From: Bacteroidales bacterium
Lineage (GTDB): Bacteria > Bacteroidota > Bacteroidia > Bacteroidales > Muribaculaceae
DNA: 40,825 nt
Reading direction: 5' to 3'
Assembly (NCBI GenBank): GCA_020859755.1
Contig: JAJBVP010000071.1
Location: forward strand, 1-40,825
Shown piece by piece: positions 1 through 6,819 of this stretch. Under the pieces are notes generated by a model that worked only from the letters and a program-made list of their open reading frames with translations, did not search any database and was not told the origin of the DNA. Position 1 is the first letter of the stretch, and every line of letters begins with the position of its first letter. A program made the translations under genes and the position numbers.

Positions 1-21
1 GGAGCGTTCTTTTTTTATGCC

Positions 22-471
22 CTAAATGTTATGGTGTGAATAATATAGGTTAGAGACCCACTTCTGCTCGTAGGTGTAGGTGGTGACGGTCTCCTTGGCT
101 CCTCCGAGCTTCTCCTTGGTTTCCGACTTGGATTTCTCTACCCATTGGTAGTACTGCACCTCGCGCTTGAGCGCCAGGGCGTTCTCGGCAATGCCGAAGA
201 GGCCGTCGCGCACCGAGTCGGTGGTCATGGCCATGCCTGTTGCGTGCACAAGCATGCCGTTGAGCGAGTTGTCGATTTGGTCAACGTTGTCGAGAGGTTG
301 CACAGCGCTGCCTGCCTCCTGAAGCATGTCGGCTGTGTGGACGGCACGGCCCTCGTTCCACCACAGTAGGCATGTGGCGCCGATGAACAGCACTAAGCCG
401 CTTATGATGTTTTTAAACGACTGCCCTACACGGCTGCCGTAACTTTGACGTGTTGTTTCTGTATATGCCAT
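22..471 (-). CDS. TMEM43-like membrane protein, C-terminally truncated
   Basis: About 149 aa. It has one N-terminal hydrophobic segment (about residues 20-36) followed by WNEGRAV, then LVHATG, a YYQWVE segment and TYTYEQKW. These appear in this order in the N-terminal part of TMEM43 (DUF1625) proteins. Family members usually run to 280-400 aa with further membrane helices at the C-terminus; here the frame stops just after the YTYxxxW segment, so the second half is missing. The start at 471 gives MAYTETTRQ, preceded by an AT-rich spacer 10 nt after the upstream stop. An in-frame ATG at 498 would overlap the upstream gene and add nine unconserved residues. It is the last gene of the LemA operon. 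TMEM43 homologues are membrane proteins of unclear bacterial function. The family call is good; whether the truncation is biological or an assembly-edge effect cannot be told. Confidence 0.72.
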   Translation of the reverse strand: MAYTETTRQSYGSRVGQSFKNIISGLVLFIGATCLLWWNEGRAVHTADMLQEAGSAVQPLDNVDQIDNSLNGMLVHATGMAMTTDSVRDGLFGIAENALALKREVQYYQWVEKSKSETKEKLGGAKETVTTYTYEQKWVSNLYYSHHNI

Positions 472-481
472 ATAATTATGT

Positions 482-1219
482 TTAGTTAGGGTAAGCAAAC
501 CTGGTTCCGTCCCACACTCGCACCGTTGAGCAGGCTTCTTTCAGCTCAGCCGAAGTAATGGGGTCGTCGGAGAGCTTTATATCGCTAAGGTCGATATATG
601 CCCTCACCGAGTCGGTATAGACTGGAGGATGACCCTCGGCCATGCGGCTGACCTTGAGGTGACTGGTGTAATAGGCAGTCCCCAGGGCGAGGATTGTCTT
701 GGCGCCGTCGGCGTCAATGGCGCGCAGCCTGTTTTCGTCGACGATGAGGGCAACGTCGATACCGGGGAGCCCGGAATTGTTGCCTTTGAGCACCAGCCCC
801 TTGGCCGTGTCATAGACATACCAGTTCTGCCGGGTCGTTACCGCCGGGGCGCCTCCGTAGCTCACGACAGTGATCAAGTAGCGCTCTGAGGCAGGGTCGG
901 CCACGCGGTAGGTCTCGAGCGTCCCATAGCGCTTCTCGGTGTAGTTAAACCACTCCATGCGCGCCACGTCTTGCGGTGTGTCCTTTGCGTCGTAGTAGAT
1001 GTCGAGGTACTCGCGGCGCTCGTCGGGCGTCTGCATTATGGCGTCATCGAAGGCGTCGGCCGGGAGGGCGGATACAATGGACCAGGTGAGGGCATAGGCT
1101 GCCGTCCTGTGGCCCTGGGCGGCTGGCGGAGCTTCAGCTGCCACCTTGTCGGATGACCTTGCGCCGCAGGACGCAAGCGCTGTGGCTGTTACAGTCGCAA
1201 TCAAGATTTTGTTGCACAT
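482..1219 (-). CDS. Lipoprotein with C-terminal WDG/WNG-type module
   Basis: 245 aa. The N-terminus MCNKILIATVTATALASC is a lipoprotein signal with lipobox LASC, so the mature protein should be lipid-anchored from Cys18. The body is mixed alpha/beta with no family I recognise. The last third (NWYVYDTAKG ... VRVWDGTRFAYPN) resembles the ends of the proteins at 1238-2272, 11156-12151 and 12720-13313, which all finish in a basic residue, a Trp-x-Gly/Ser segment and an aromatic pair. It lies 18 nt after the 344-aa lipoprotein and 10 nt before the TMEM43-like gene, so it is very probably co-transcribed with them. The function is unknown. Its place between LemA and TMEM43 suggests a role at the cell envelope, which is inference only. 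Confidence 0.82.
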   Translation of the reverse strand: MCNKILIATVTATALASCGARSSDKVAAEAPPAAQGHRTAAYALTWSIVSALPADAFDDAIMQTPDERREYLDIYYDAKDTPQDVARMEWFNYTEKRYGTLETYRVADPASERYLITVVSYGGAPAVTTRQNWYVYDTAKGLVLKGNNSGLPGIDVALIVDENRLRAIDADGAKTILALGTAYYTSHLKVSRMAEGHPPVYTDSVRAYIDLSDIKLSDDPITSAELKEACSTVRVWDGTRFAYPN

Positions 1220-1237
1220 TGCATCATGGTTTGTGGG

Positions 1238-2272
1238 TTATTCAGTAAAGCGGTTGCCGTTCCAGTGGAGAACGCGGCGGTTCTCCGGCGACGGATCTTG
1301 GCCCGGACAATACATGAGTGCGTTTTGCCCAGGGTGGTCAAGCTCATACTCGATGCCCTCAGCCTGCGCCGCTTCGGGTAGAATGTCGGGGGCATATACC
1401 ACGGTGATGCGGGCCGGATTGGAGTTGAGAACGTAGAAATTGAGAGGTCGACCGGGATCCACGCCGGGGGTCTCGCAGAGGCTTGTCACGAGCACGGCTC
1501 GGCCACCTTTGTTGGGCGCCTTGTACAGGCGGGCACTGAAACCCCGGTAGTTTTCGCTGTCCCAGAACGAGATGAAATTGCGGTCGTCGTTGCTGCCATA
1601 CTGTAGCGAGTTGTCGACTTCGCGGCAACCGGGGTAAAATTGTCCCAACAGCGTGAAGGCGTCCTGGTCGAAGGTGAAGGCGTAGGAGTCGGCGAGCATA
1701 TCTACGACCGTGGGGTTTTCGGGATCGGTGTGACGTGCCGGATAGGTGAATGCTTCCCCCACTTTAAGGGCGGTGATACGCTTGAAGTTGGTGCCGAGAC
1801 CGGCCTTGGCGGCAGAGTCGTGGGTGGATGTGAATTCGATGTCCATCACACCCTCTCCCTGGGGCTGGAAGCGCATGCTCATGCGTTGGTACTCGTTGGT
1901 GTAGAGGTCGGTCATGTTGCAGTCGGCGTTGAGCATCATCCCGCGGTTGCCGGCGTCGACCGGGGCGAAGACGGCGGTGCCGCTGAAGTTGGCGCTTACT
2001 TCATAGGCGGTTATGATTCTTACCGAGATGTCGTTGTCGTCGACTTCCACCACGATGCGCTGGTCTTCGCACGGCTCTACGAGCGACTGCCAAGAGCCTT
2101 GGATGGCGGTCTCGGTGACAGTGTTAGGGGCTTCCATGTCGGCCGAGGCTTCAGCGACGGTAATGGAGTCGGCGGTGGCAGTATCGACCGTGGCGGTGTC
2201 GGCGTTGGCCTTGGGGTTGCAGGCGCTGAGGGTAAGCGCGGCCAGCCCGAGAATAATAAGTGACTTTTTCAT
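1238..2272 (-). CDS. Lipoprotein, lipocalin-like N-terminus plus WNG module
   Basis: 344 aa starting MKKSLIILGLAALTLSAC, a clear lipoprotein signal (lipobox LSAC). The frame stays open upstream to 2470, but that extension overlaps LemA and is Ser/Pro/Arg-rich out-of-frame sequence, so the ATG at 2272 is chosen; it lies 10 nt after the LemA stop. The N-terminal half after a Thr/Ala-rich linker (about residues 50-190: GSWQSLVEP, SGTAVFAPV) has the strand pattern of a small lipocalin-like barrel. The C-terminal half ends in RVLHWNGNRFTE. The same order (xGxW start, SGTAxV strand, terminal WNG) is seen in the 331-aa protein at 11156-12151, so the two look like distant paralogues in different operons. 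The domain naming is by eye; no ligand or partner can be proposed. Confidence 0.82.
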   Translation of the reverse strand: MKKSLIILGLAALTLSACNPKANADTATVDTATADSITVAEASADMEAPNTVTETAIQGSWQSLVEPCEDQRIVVEVDDNDISVRIITAYEVSANFSGTAVFAPVDAGNRGMMLNADCNMTDLYTNEYQRMSMRFQPQGEGVMDIEFTSTHDSAAKAGLGTNFKRITALKVGEAFTYPARHTDPENPTVVDMLADSYAFTFDQDAFTLLGQFYPGCREVDNSLQYGSNDDRNFISFWDSENYRGFSARLYKAPNKGGRAVLVTSLCETPGVDPGRPLNFYVLNSNPARITVVYAPDILPEAAQAEGIEYELDHPGQNALMYCPGQDPSPENRRVLHWNGNRFTE

Positions 2273-2282
2273 TTGCTGGAAT

Positions 2283-2843
2283 TTAGACGATGGCCAGGGG
2301 GTTGTTGGCGAGGGCCGGATTGGAGGGGAGATCGATGTAGGCGTCGGTCGAGAAGCCGAACATCGCGGCGACGATCGACGATGGGAGCTGACGCACGAGG
2401 CGGTTCTTGATGGTGACAGCGTCGTTGTACACCATACGCGAGGTGCGCACCATGTTTTCGTAGCGGTCAATGTCGCGCATCTGCTGCTGGAAGAGCGTGT
2501 CGGCCTTCAGATTGGGGTATTGTTCCTGCAGCATGTTGAGGCGCCCCAGGAGGTTGCCCAGCTGGGTCTCGCTGTCGCGGATATCGTTGAGGTGCATCAT
2601 CGACACTTGCACCGGGCGGCGCATCTCGATGGTTTTCACAAGGGTTTCTTTCTCATGGGTGGCGTACTGCGAGGCGGTCTTGGCCAAGGCGAGCAATGCT
2701 CCCCAGCGGGCATCGAGCTGGACGCCTATCTGGCTGAGGGCATTTTTGGAAGTCTCGTCGCATTTGACAAGCCTTTTCTGGGTCGACACCACCCACGCCG
2801 CAAGCAGCAGGAGCAGGATGGTGATGATCAATGCTATGGTCAT
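2283..2843 (-). CDS. lemA: LemA family protein
   Basis: 186 aa. The N-terminal membrane helix (residues about 2-20, MTIALIITILLLLLAAWVVS) is followed by a long helical domain with LemA hallmarks: the LVKCDETSKNALSQIGVQLDARW segment is the usual Asn/Gln-and-Asp-rich first helix, YPNLKAD matches the family YPxLKA motif, and the end (MFGFSTDAYID) matches the conserved FGF segment. LemA proteins are small membrane-anchored four-helix proteins of poorly known function, often found beside DUF2207, TPM or peptidase genes. The ATG at 2843 is chosen because the longer frame (to 2897) adds 18 residues before the membrane helix. It is the first gene of a four-gene operon (LemA, two lipoproteins, TMEM43-like), with a TAnnTTTG promoter about 70 nt upstream. 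Confidence 0.93.
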   Translation of the reverse strand: MTIALIITILLLLLAAWVVSTQKRLVKCDETSKNALSQIGVQLDARWGALLALAKTASQYATHEKETLVKTIEMRRPVQVSMMHLNDIRDSETQLGNLLGRLNMLQEQYPNLKADTLFQQQMRDIDRYENMVRTSRMVYNDAVTIKNRLVRQLPSSIVAAMFGFSTDAYIDLPSNPALANNPLAIV

Positions 2844-2913
2844 GGCGTAGGGATAATGTAATGAATTGCTAATTATTGAACGTAATCCCGTGAACACTTC
2901 TGGGATGACGTTG

Positions 2914-2921
2914 CAAATTTA
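2914..2921 (-). promoter_or_regulatory. Promoter -7 element of the LemA operon
   Basis: Read on the minus strand this is TAAATTTG, a perfect match to the Bacteroidetes -7 consensus TAnnTTTG, leaving a leader of roughly 65 nt. There is no TTG at the usual -33 spacing. Instead TTTGGTCAA lies further up (see 2944-2952). Confidence 0.6.
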
Positions 2922-2943
2922 GTGTGGAAAGCGACTTTTATCG

Positions 2944-2952
2944 TTGACCAAA
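2944..2952 (-). promoter_or_regulatory. Candidate operator TTTGGTCAA
   Basis: TTTGGTCAA on the minus strand; its TTTG ends 27 nt upstream of the TAAATTTG element. The same TTTGGTC at 27-28 nt occurs before the genes starting at 6570 and 13313. The core TTGGTCAA is a near-palindrome. It could be an activator site replacing the missing -33 box. Inferred from three sites in this window only. Confidence 0.4.
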
Positions 2953-3042
2953 GTTCAATAAACACTCTACCAAATCATCCAATTATCACCTAAAATATGA
3001 AAAATCAATCAACAATACAGAAGCAATATGTTGATATACAAT

Positions 3043-3077
3043 GCGATGCGAAAGTCCATTGTGGACATTCGCATCGC
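3043..3077 (-). terminator. Strong hairpin downstream of the regulator gene
   Basis: A 15-bp stem with one mismatch (left arm GCGATGCGAAAGTCC) and a 5-nt loop, about 37 nt after the stop codon of the AraC-type regulator. It lies in the 270-bp gap before the LemA promoter. The U-tract is weak (AUUGUAUAU), so termination is likely but not certain. Confidence 0.5.
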
Positions 3078-3113
3078 GGAGTGTAAAATATCGTTTTTAA
3101 GGCTCAGGGAGGT

Positions 3114-4982
3114 TTAGGGCGCCTTGCGGAACTCGGTAGGGGTCATGCCGGTTACCTGCTTGAATATGCGTCCGAAATGACTCATGTCGTCGAATCCACA
3201 CTGATGGCCTATCTCGTTGATGGATCGGTCGGGGTGGGCCTTTAGCTCGTTGCGGGCGTGCTCGATGCGTATACGCATAATATACTGGGAGGCAGTGGCG
3301 TCGGTGGCCTCACGCACGCGGCGGTTGAGTGTCGACGACGACATCCCAAGGCCTTGTGCCACCTGGCCCACGGAGCAGTTGCCGCATTTCATCAGCTTAT
3401 AGGTCTCGTCCATCAGTCGGCCCAGGAACAGACGGGTATCCTCGCCGGCTGGTTCAGGGAGATTTCCCTCCTCGGTTCTGTTGATAATGCCCTGGTTGAG
3501 GAGCATTCCCAGGATCAACTCGGCCTGCTGCACGATGATGTGGCCTCGCTCGCGCAATCGGCGGTCGGCCTCTACCTGCTTGCCAATGGCCACGATGGCG
3601 TTGAGAGGGTCGCTCATCTTCTCCGACATGTGTTTCACGATGTCGACGCGCAGGTGCTCAAATTGTTGCTGCTCGTGGCGCAGACGGCGGTGGTTCATCT
3701 TTATCCAGTAGATGACGAAGGTAAGGCCAAGCACCATTATCAGCAGCAGCACACCTACCCATAAGCGGTAAGTGGCCTGGGCCTCGAGGCGTTGGTTCTC
3801 CAGCTCGAGCTCGCGGTTCTCAAAGCCGCGCTGCATGGCCTGCATCCGGGCATCGATCTCGGTGCGGTGCACGCTGTCGGTGAGCAGGGCGTATCGCTCC
3901 ACCCACTGCTGTCCGGCTCCCAGACGCCACAGGCCTCGCGAAGCGCGTAGCCGCTGCACGGCGTCACCGCTGCGCATGGCGGTGGTCCACGCCTCTTCGT
4001 AAAGGGCGGAGGCTGCGGCCCGGTCGCGGTGGCTCTCGATGTCGGCAAGCTGGTTGAGCACTATCGCCTGTGAGCGCACGTTGCCGCACTCGCACAGCGC
4101 GGGGAGGGCGAGCTTCAGCTGCAGCGCGGCCCGGGCGGTATCGGCTGTTGTGGCCGACGCCAGCAGTGCGTTGGCCACCTGGCTGCGGCGTATGGCTGTT
4201 TTGCCGTCGCGTCCGGCCACGCTGTCGAGCGCCAGGGCCTTGGCGGCGAACGTCAGGGCCTTCTGCGCCTGGCCAAGTTTCATGTACACCTCCGAGGCTG
4301 TGCCGTAGCGGATGGCCAGCGGCCCGGTATCGTCGCGCCCCAGGGCCTCCTCGGTCTCGATGGCGCGGTCGATGTATTGCCGGGCAGTCTCGGCCTTGTC
4401 GAGAGCCAGGGCCAGGAAGGCAAGGTTGTTGAGGTCGCTCGACAGGGCCTTCTTGTCGCCGGTCATCTGATTGATACGGTAGCTCTCCTCGGTGGCGGCG
4501 AGGGCGCCGTGGGGGTCGCCCTGTTGCTGGCGCGAGAGGGTCATGGTGCTCCAGGCGTCGGCCTCGAGTCGCTTGTCGCCTGCGGCGCGGGCACTCTCCA
4601 CGGCGCGCTGCGCCTGCGCCTCGGCGTCGGCCCAGCGGCCCTGGTCGTTGAGCCACTCGGCCATCCACCAGTCCACCTCGGCGCGCACCTGCTTGGGATT
4701 GTCGGAGGGTGAGTAGGTGATAGGCTCATCGAGGAATTCCAGCTCGTCGAGCTGCCGCATCAACATCGTGGCCGTGCGCACGGCAGTGCGGCCCGACATG
4801 CCGGTGTAAGTGGCATACAGGGCGTCGAGGTCGCCGTGGGCGTCCTCGACGGCGCGGTCGCTGGCGGCGATCTCGCGCTCTGTCCAGTCGGAGCCGGAGC
4901 CGCACGAGGCAAGCATCATTAGCAGGGTTGCTGATATGAGAGCTATTGGTTTCAGAGTGGCACGTTGAATTTCAGCAAACAA
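3114..4982 (-). CDS. Membrane-anchored TPR / AraC-type transcriptional regulator with degenerate HisKA-like segment
   Basis: 622 aa from a TTG codon at 4982. Order of parts: exported N-terminus with lipobox-like LASC (residue 27); helical TPR-like repeats (about 105-345); coiled-coil lead-in; one membrane helix (about 405-427); a HisKA-like helical pair (431-500); and a C-terminal AraC-type DNA-binding domain (about 520-620, with VAQGLGMSSSTLNRRV and IGHQCGFDDMSHFGRIF as the two helix-turn-helices). The topology suggests a periplasmic sensor joined directly to a cytoplasmic DNA-binding domain. The HisKA-like stretch reads MSEKMSDPLNAI where kinases have xSHExRTPLNAI, so the phospho-accepting His is Glu454, and there is no ATPase or receiver domain. 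The start is doubtful: the TTG overlaps the promoter -7 element. A CTG at 4955 would give MKPIALISATLLMMLASC, an ideal lipoprotein signal, and the first ATG (4919) would remove most of the signal. Confidence 0.85.
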   Translation of the reverse strand: MFAEIQRATLKPIALISATLLMMLASCGSGSDWTEREIAASDRAVEDAHGDLDALYATYTGMSGRTAVRTATMLMRQLDELEFLDEPITYSPSDNPKQVRAEVDWWMAEWLNDQGRWADAEAQAQRAVESARAAGDKRLEADAWSTMTLSRQQQGDPHGALAATEESYRINQMTGDKKALSSDLNNLAFLALALDKAETARQYIDRAIETEEALGRDDTGPLAIRYGTASEVYMKLGQAQKALTFAAKALALDSVAGRDGKTAIRRSQVANALLASATTADTARAALQLKLALPALCECGNVRSQAIVLNQLADIESHRDRAAASALYEEAWTTAMRSGDAVQRLRASRGLWRLGAGQQWVERYALLTDSVHRTEIDARMQAMQRGFENRELELENQRLEAQATYRLWVGVLLLIMVLGLTFVIYWIKMNHRRLRHEQQQFEHLRVDIVKHMSEKMSDPLNAIVAIGKQVEADRRLRERGHIIVQQAELILGMLLNQGIINRTEEGNLPEPAGEDTRLFLGRLMDETYKLMKCGNCSVGQVAQGLGMSSSTLNRRVREATDATASQYIMRIRIEHARNELKAHPDRSINEIGHQCGFDDMSHFGRIFKQVTGMTPTEFRKAP

Positions 4983-5010
4983 AGATACTTCAATTTTTTA
5001 ATTACGGCAA
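4980..5010 (-). promoter_or_regulatory. Promoter of the TPR/AraC regulator
   Basis: Minus strand TTG (5010-5008), 20 nt, then TATCTTTG (4987-4980), matching the Bacteroidetes TTG / TAnnTTTG pattern. The -7 element includes the TTG that opens the longest reading frame, so transcription would start downstream of that codon. This argues for a later start codon. Confidence 0.6.
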
Positions 5011-5036
5011 GCCCCCGCGCAATGCGGAGGCCTGCC
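5006..5036 (-). terminator. Hairpin after the SH3-like protein gene
   Basis: On the minus-strand RNA the arms GGCAGGCCTCCGC and GCGGGGGCTTGCC pair over 13 bp with two G-U wobbles and a 5-nt loop. The wobbles pair only in the minus-strand transcript, which fits a terminator for the gene ending at 5098. No strong U-tract follows. The distal arm overlaps the -33 box of the next promoter. Confidence 0.5.
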
Positions 5037-5097
5037 ATTCTATGAAAAAATCTCTACCCTCTCGCGGAGGAGTCCGTTAGGGTTGGAGGTTGTTGCA

Positions 5098-6570
5098 TCA
5101 GGGTACCTTGTAGGTTTGCTTGGTCGTGCCCAGAGTGGTGTTGGTGAAGCTCTGACCCTTGTTGCTGGAGGTCTGCCTCAGCATCAACGACTGCCAAACC
5201 TTCTGGCCGTCCTTAGTGAACACTACTACTACTTCGGCCACACGACCGATGACCGGATAGGGCCACTTATCGTCTTTCTTCAAATCCCAACCTCGGAAGA
5301 AGTAAGCCTTTACAAAACTTGATCCGAACTGAGCCTTGGCAAGTCGGTCGAGATCTGCCTGGGCTGAAGTGGAGGGAGCAGCGATTTCCGTAGGCATCTC
5401 CTTGACAGCGATGTTGTTCTCCCATACAGCGTTGCTGACGTCCTCTCGATAAGTCTTGTCAAGCTTTTCATTGCGCTGCATGATGCTTTGGACAGTGGCT
5501 TTCTCTTCGGGGGTGATGTTCACAGCGGCAACTCCTTTGGTTTCACCAAGATACACTTTGCTTACATTGCTACAGGCACCGGCCATCAAAAGCCAGGCCC
5601 GTGCGCCAACATAATCGCCGCTCTTGATGAGTGCCGGTATCTTGGTCTCACACTCAGTCATAAACTCATCCAACTGGCTGACAGGTATGTTTTTCACTGC
5701 ATAGTTATAGCCCCATTGGCTTCGCAGGGTCAACATATCCCAGTAACCCCACCATGACGGAAACGGCATAGTCATGCCTTCGCTTCGGTTGACCTCGCCT
5801 GTATCTAAGTTGTCCTGCTTGTGAGTTACTTTGGAACAGGTATAGCTCTCGAAGCCTTTGGCCATCATGAGGCTTTTCAGGTTATTGGTGGGATCTGCAA
5901 AGAAATCAGCCAACAACGCATTGATGACCAGCTCTTTCTTGGGTACGTACCCTGTTTTACCGGAGGCGGTCTTCACCTTGACCCAATTGGCAGGAGTGTT
6001 GGCAACCTTGTAGACTTTCACAGCTATATCCGAGCCTTCCACATTCTTAATAGTCTCTTCAACGAAAGGATTTTTCTCGACAAGATTTTCGTCAATGGAG
6101 TAGAGGGTAGCGTTTTGCTCCTCCCATATAGGCTGATAGGGGAAAACGTCGGTAGGTAGATGTTCCCAAGCACCGACATATTCGGCCTGGGTCAGATTGC
6201 CACGCTTCTCCTGCTTCAATGCCATGGGCAGGTTGGCCTTGGCCTGGTCAGACGGCTCATAGACCTTCCACTCCCACACCCATACATCCGAGCCAGTGCC
6301 ACTCGTTGAGGAGGAGCTGCTGGATGAGGAACTGCTGTTGGAATTCTCTTCCTGGTCTGTGCTCGAGATGCTGGAGCTCGTAGCCGTAGACACGGCGCTA
6401 CTGACGCCGGTCTTGTCGGCGGCTTTCTGGGTGGTCTCCTTTACGGTCTGCTCTACTTTATCTTTGGCCTTGTCCTTGATCTTTTTGCCCAACTTGTTCA
6501 ACTGGGCCGATGCCGTGCCGCATGCGAGCGCCAAGGCAAGCGCTGCAGCGAGTATTCGCATTGTCTTCAT
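5098..6570 (-). CDS. Secreted Ser-rich protein with SH3-like segment
   Basis: 490 aa with a signal peptide (residues 1-23, ending TASAQ). Next come a Lys-rich amphipathic helix (24-55, LNKLGKKIKDKAKDK), a Ser/Thr-rich linker with a run of ten serines (about 79-88), and a globular part. Residues about 183-215 (VKVYKVANTPANWVKVK then GKTGYVPKKEL) have the pattern of a bacterial SH3 domain, which often binds peptidoglycan or cell-surface ligands. The remainder (215-490) is helical then beta and is not recognised. The ATG at 6570 is used because the upstream extension to 6618 crosses the promoter. It is monocistronic, with its own TAnnTTTG promoter and a terminator-like hairpin after it. An envelope role is likely; no enzymatic motif was seen. 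Confidence 0.82.
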   Translation of the reverse strand: MKTMRILAAALALALACGTASAQLNKLGKKIKDKAKDKVEQTVKETTQKAADKTGVSSAVSTATSSSISSTDQEENSNSSSSSSSSSSTSGTGSDVWVWEWKVYEPSDQAKANLPMALKQEKRGNLTQAEYVGAWEHLPTDVFPYQPIWEEQNATLYSIDENLVEKNPFVEETIKNVEGSDIAVKVYKVANTPANWVKVKTASGKTGYVPKKELVINALLADFFADPTNNLKSLMMAKGFESYTCSKVTHKQDNLDTGEVNRSEGMTMPFPSWWGYWDMLTLRSQWGYNYAVKNIPVSQLDEFMTECETKIPALIKSGDYVGARAWLLMAGACSNVSKVYLGETKGVAAVNITPEEKATVQSIMQRNEKLDKTYREDVSNAVWENNIAVKEMPTEIAAPSTSAQADLDRLAKAQFGSSFVKAYFFRGWDLKKDDKWPYPVIGRVAEVVVVFTKDGQKVWQSLMLRQTSSNKGQSFTNTTLGTTKQTYKVP

Positions 6571-6593
6571 GTGATAAATTTTTGAAACTAATG

Positions 6594-6601
6594 CAAAGGT
6601 A
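6594..6601 (-). promoter_or_regulatory. Promoter -7 element of the SH3-like protein gene
   Basis: Minus strand TACCTTTG matches TAnnTTTG and lies 24 nt before the ATG, giving a short leader of about 18 nt. No TTG at 20-nt spacing; TTTGGTCAA lies further upstream instead. Confidence 0.6.
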
Positions 6602-6624
6602 CAACCCGACAGCCCCAAGAGTTA

Positions 6625-6633
6625 TTGACCAAA
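6625..6633 (-). promoter_or_regulatory. Candidate operator TTTGGTCAA
   Basis: TTTGGTCAA on the minus strand, with its TTTG 28 nt upstream of TACCTTTG. It is the same sequence and nearly the same spacing as at the LemA operon. Confidence 0.4.
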
Positions 6634-6784
6634 CGGCGAAAACTTCTATGAAATTTCGGCCAAACTGCCATTATACTATGCTAAATCGTGCATCCTACCT
6701 CGGTTATTATCCTTAAAATCAGTGTTATCAGTTAGTCCATTTTCAAAACAGCCTCTCAGCCCTCCCCAATCCCACCCACATGCC

Positions 6785-6815
6785 TTGTAATTGCACAAGA
6801 TATTTCGTAAATTTG
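6785..6815 (+). promoter_or_regulatory. Promoter of the AAA-like/PD-(D/E)XK gene, leaderless arrangement
   Basis: TTG (6785-6787), 20 nt, TAAATTTG (6808-6815), a full Bacteroidetes consensus. The ATG begins only 4 nt after the -7 element, so the transcript should start at or within a base or two of the ATG, with no room for a ribosome-binding site. Confidence 0.65.
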
Positions 6816-6819
6816 CGGC

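Noticed and set aside
2273..2470. N-terminal extension of the 344-aa lipoprotein
   Set aside because: It overlaps LemA, reads as Ser/Pro/Arg-rich sequence, and would bury the lipoprotein signal in the middle of the protein.
2013..2861. Long plus-strand open frame opposite the lipoprotein and LemA genes
   Set aside because: It lies antisense to two well-supported genes, has no recognisable domain, and its Val/Gly/His-rich composition is typical of the complement of GC-rich coding DNA.
6571..6819. Small gene or RNA in the divergent gap
   Set aside because: Only the two promoters and AT-rich spacer are visible; no convincing frame or stable hairpin.
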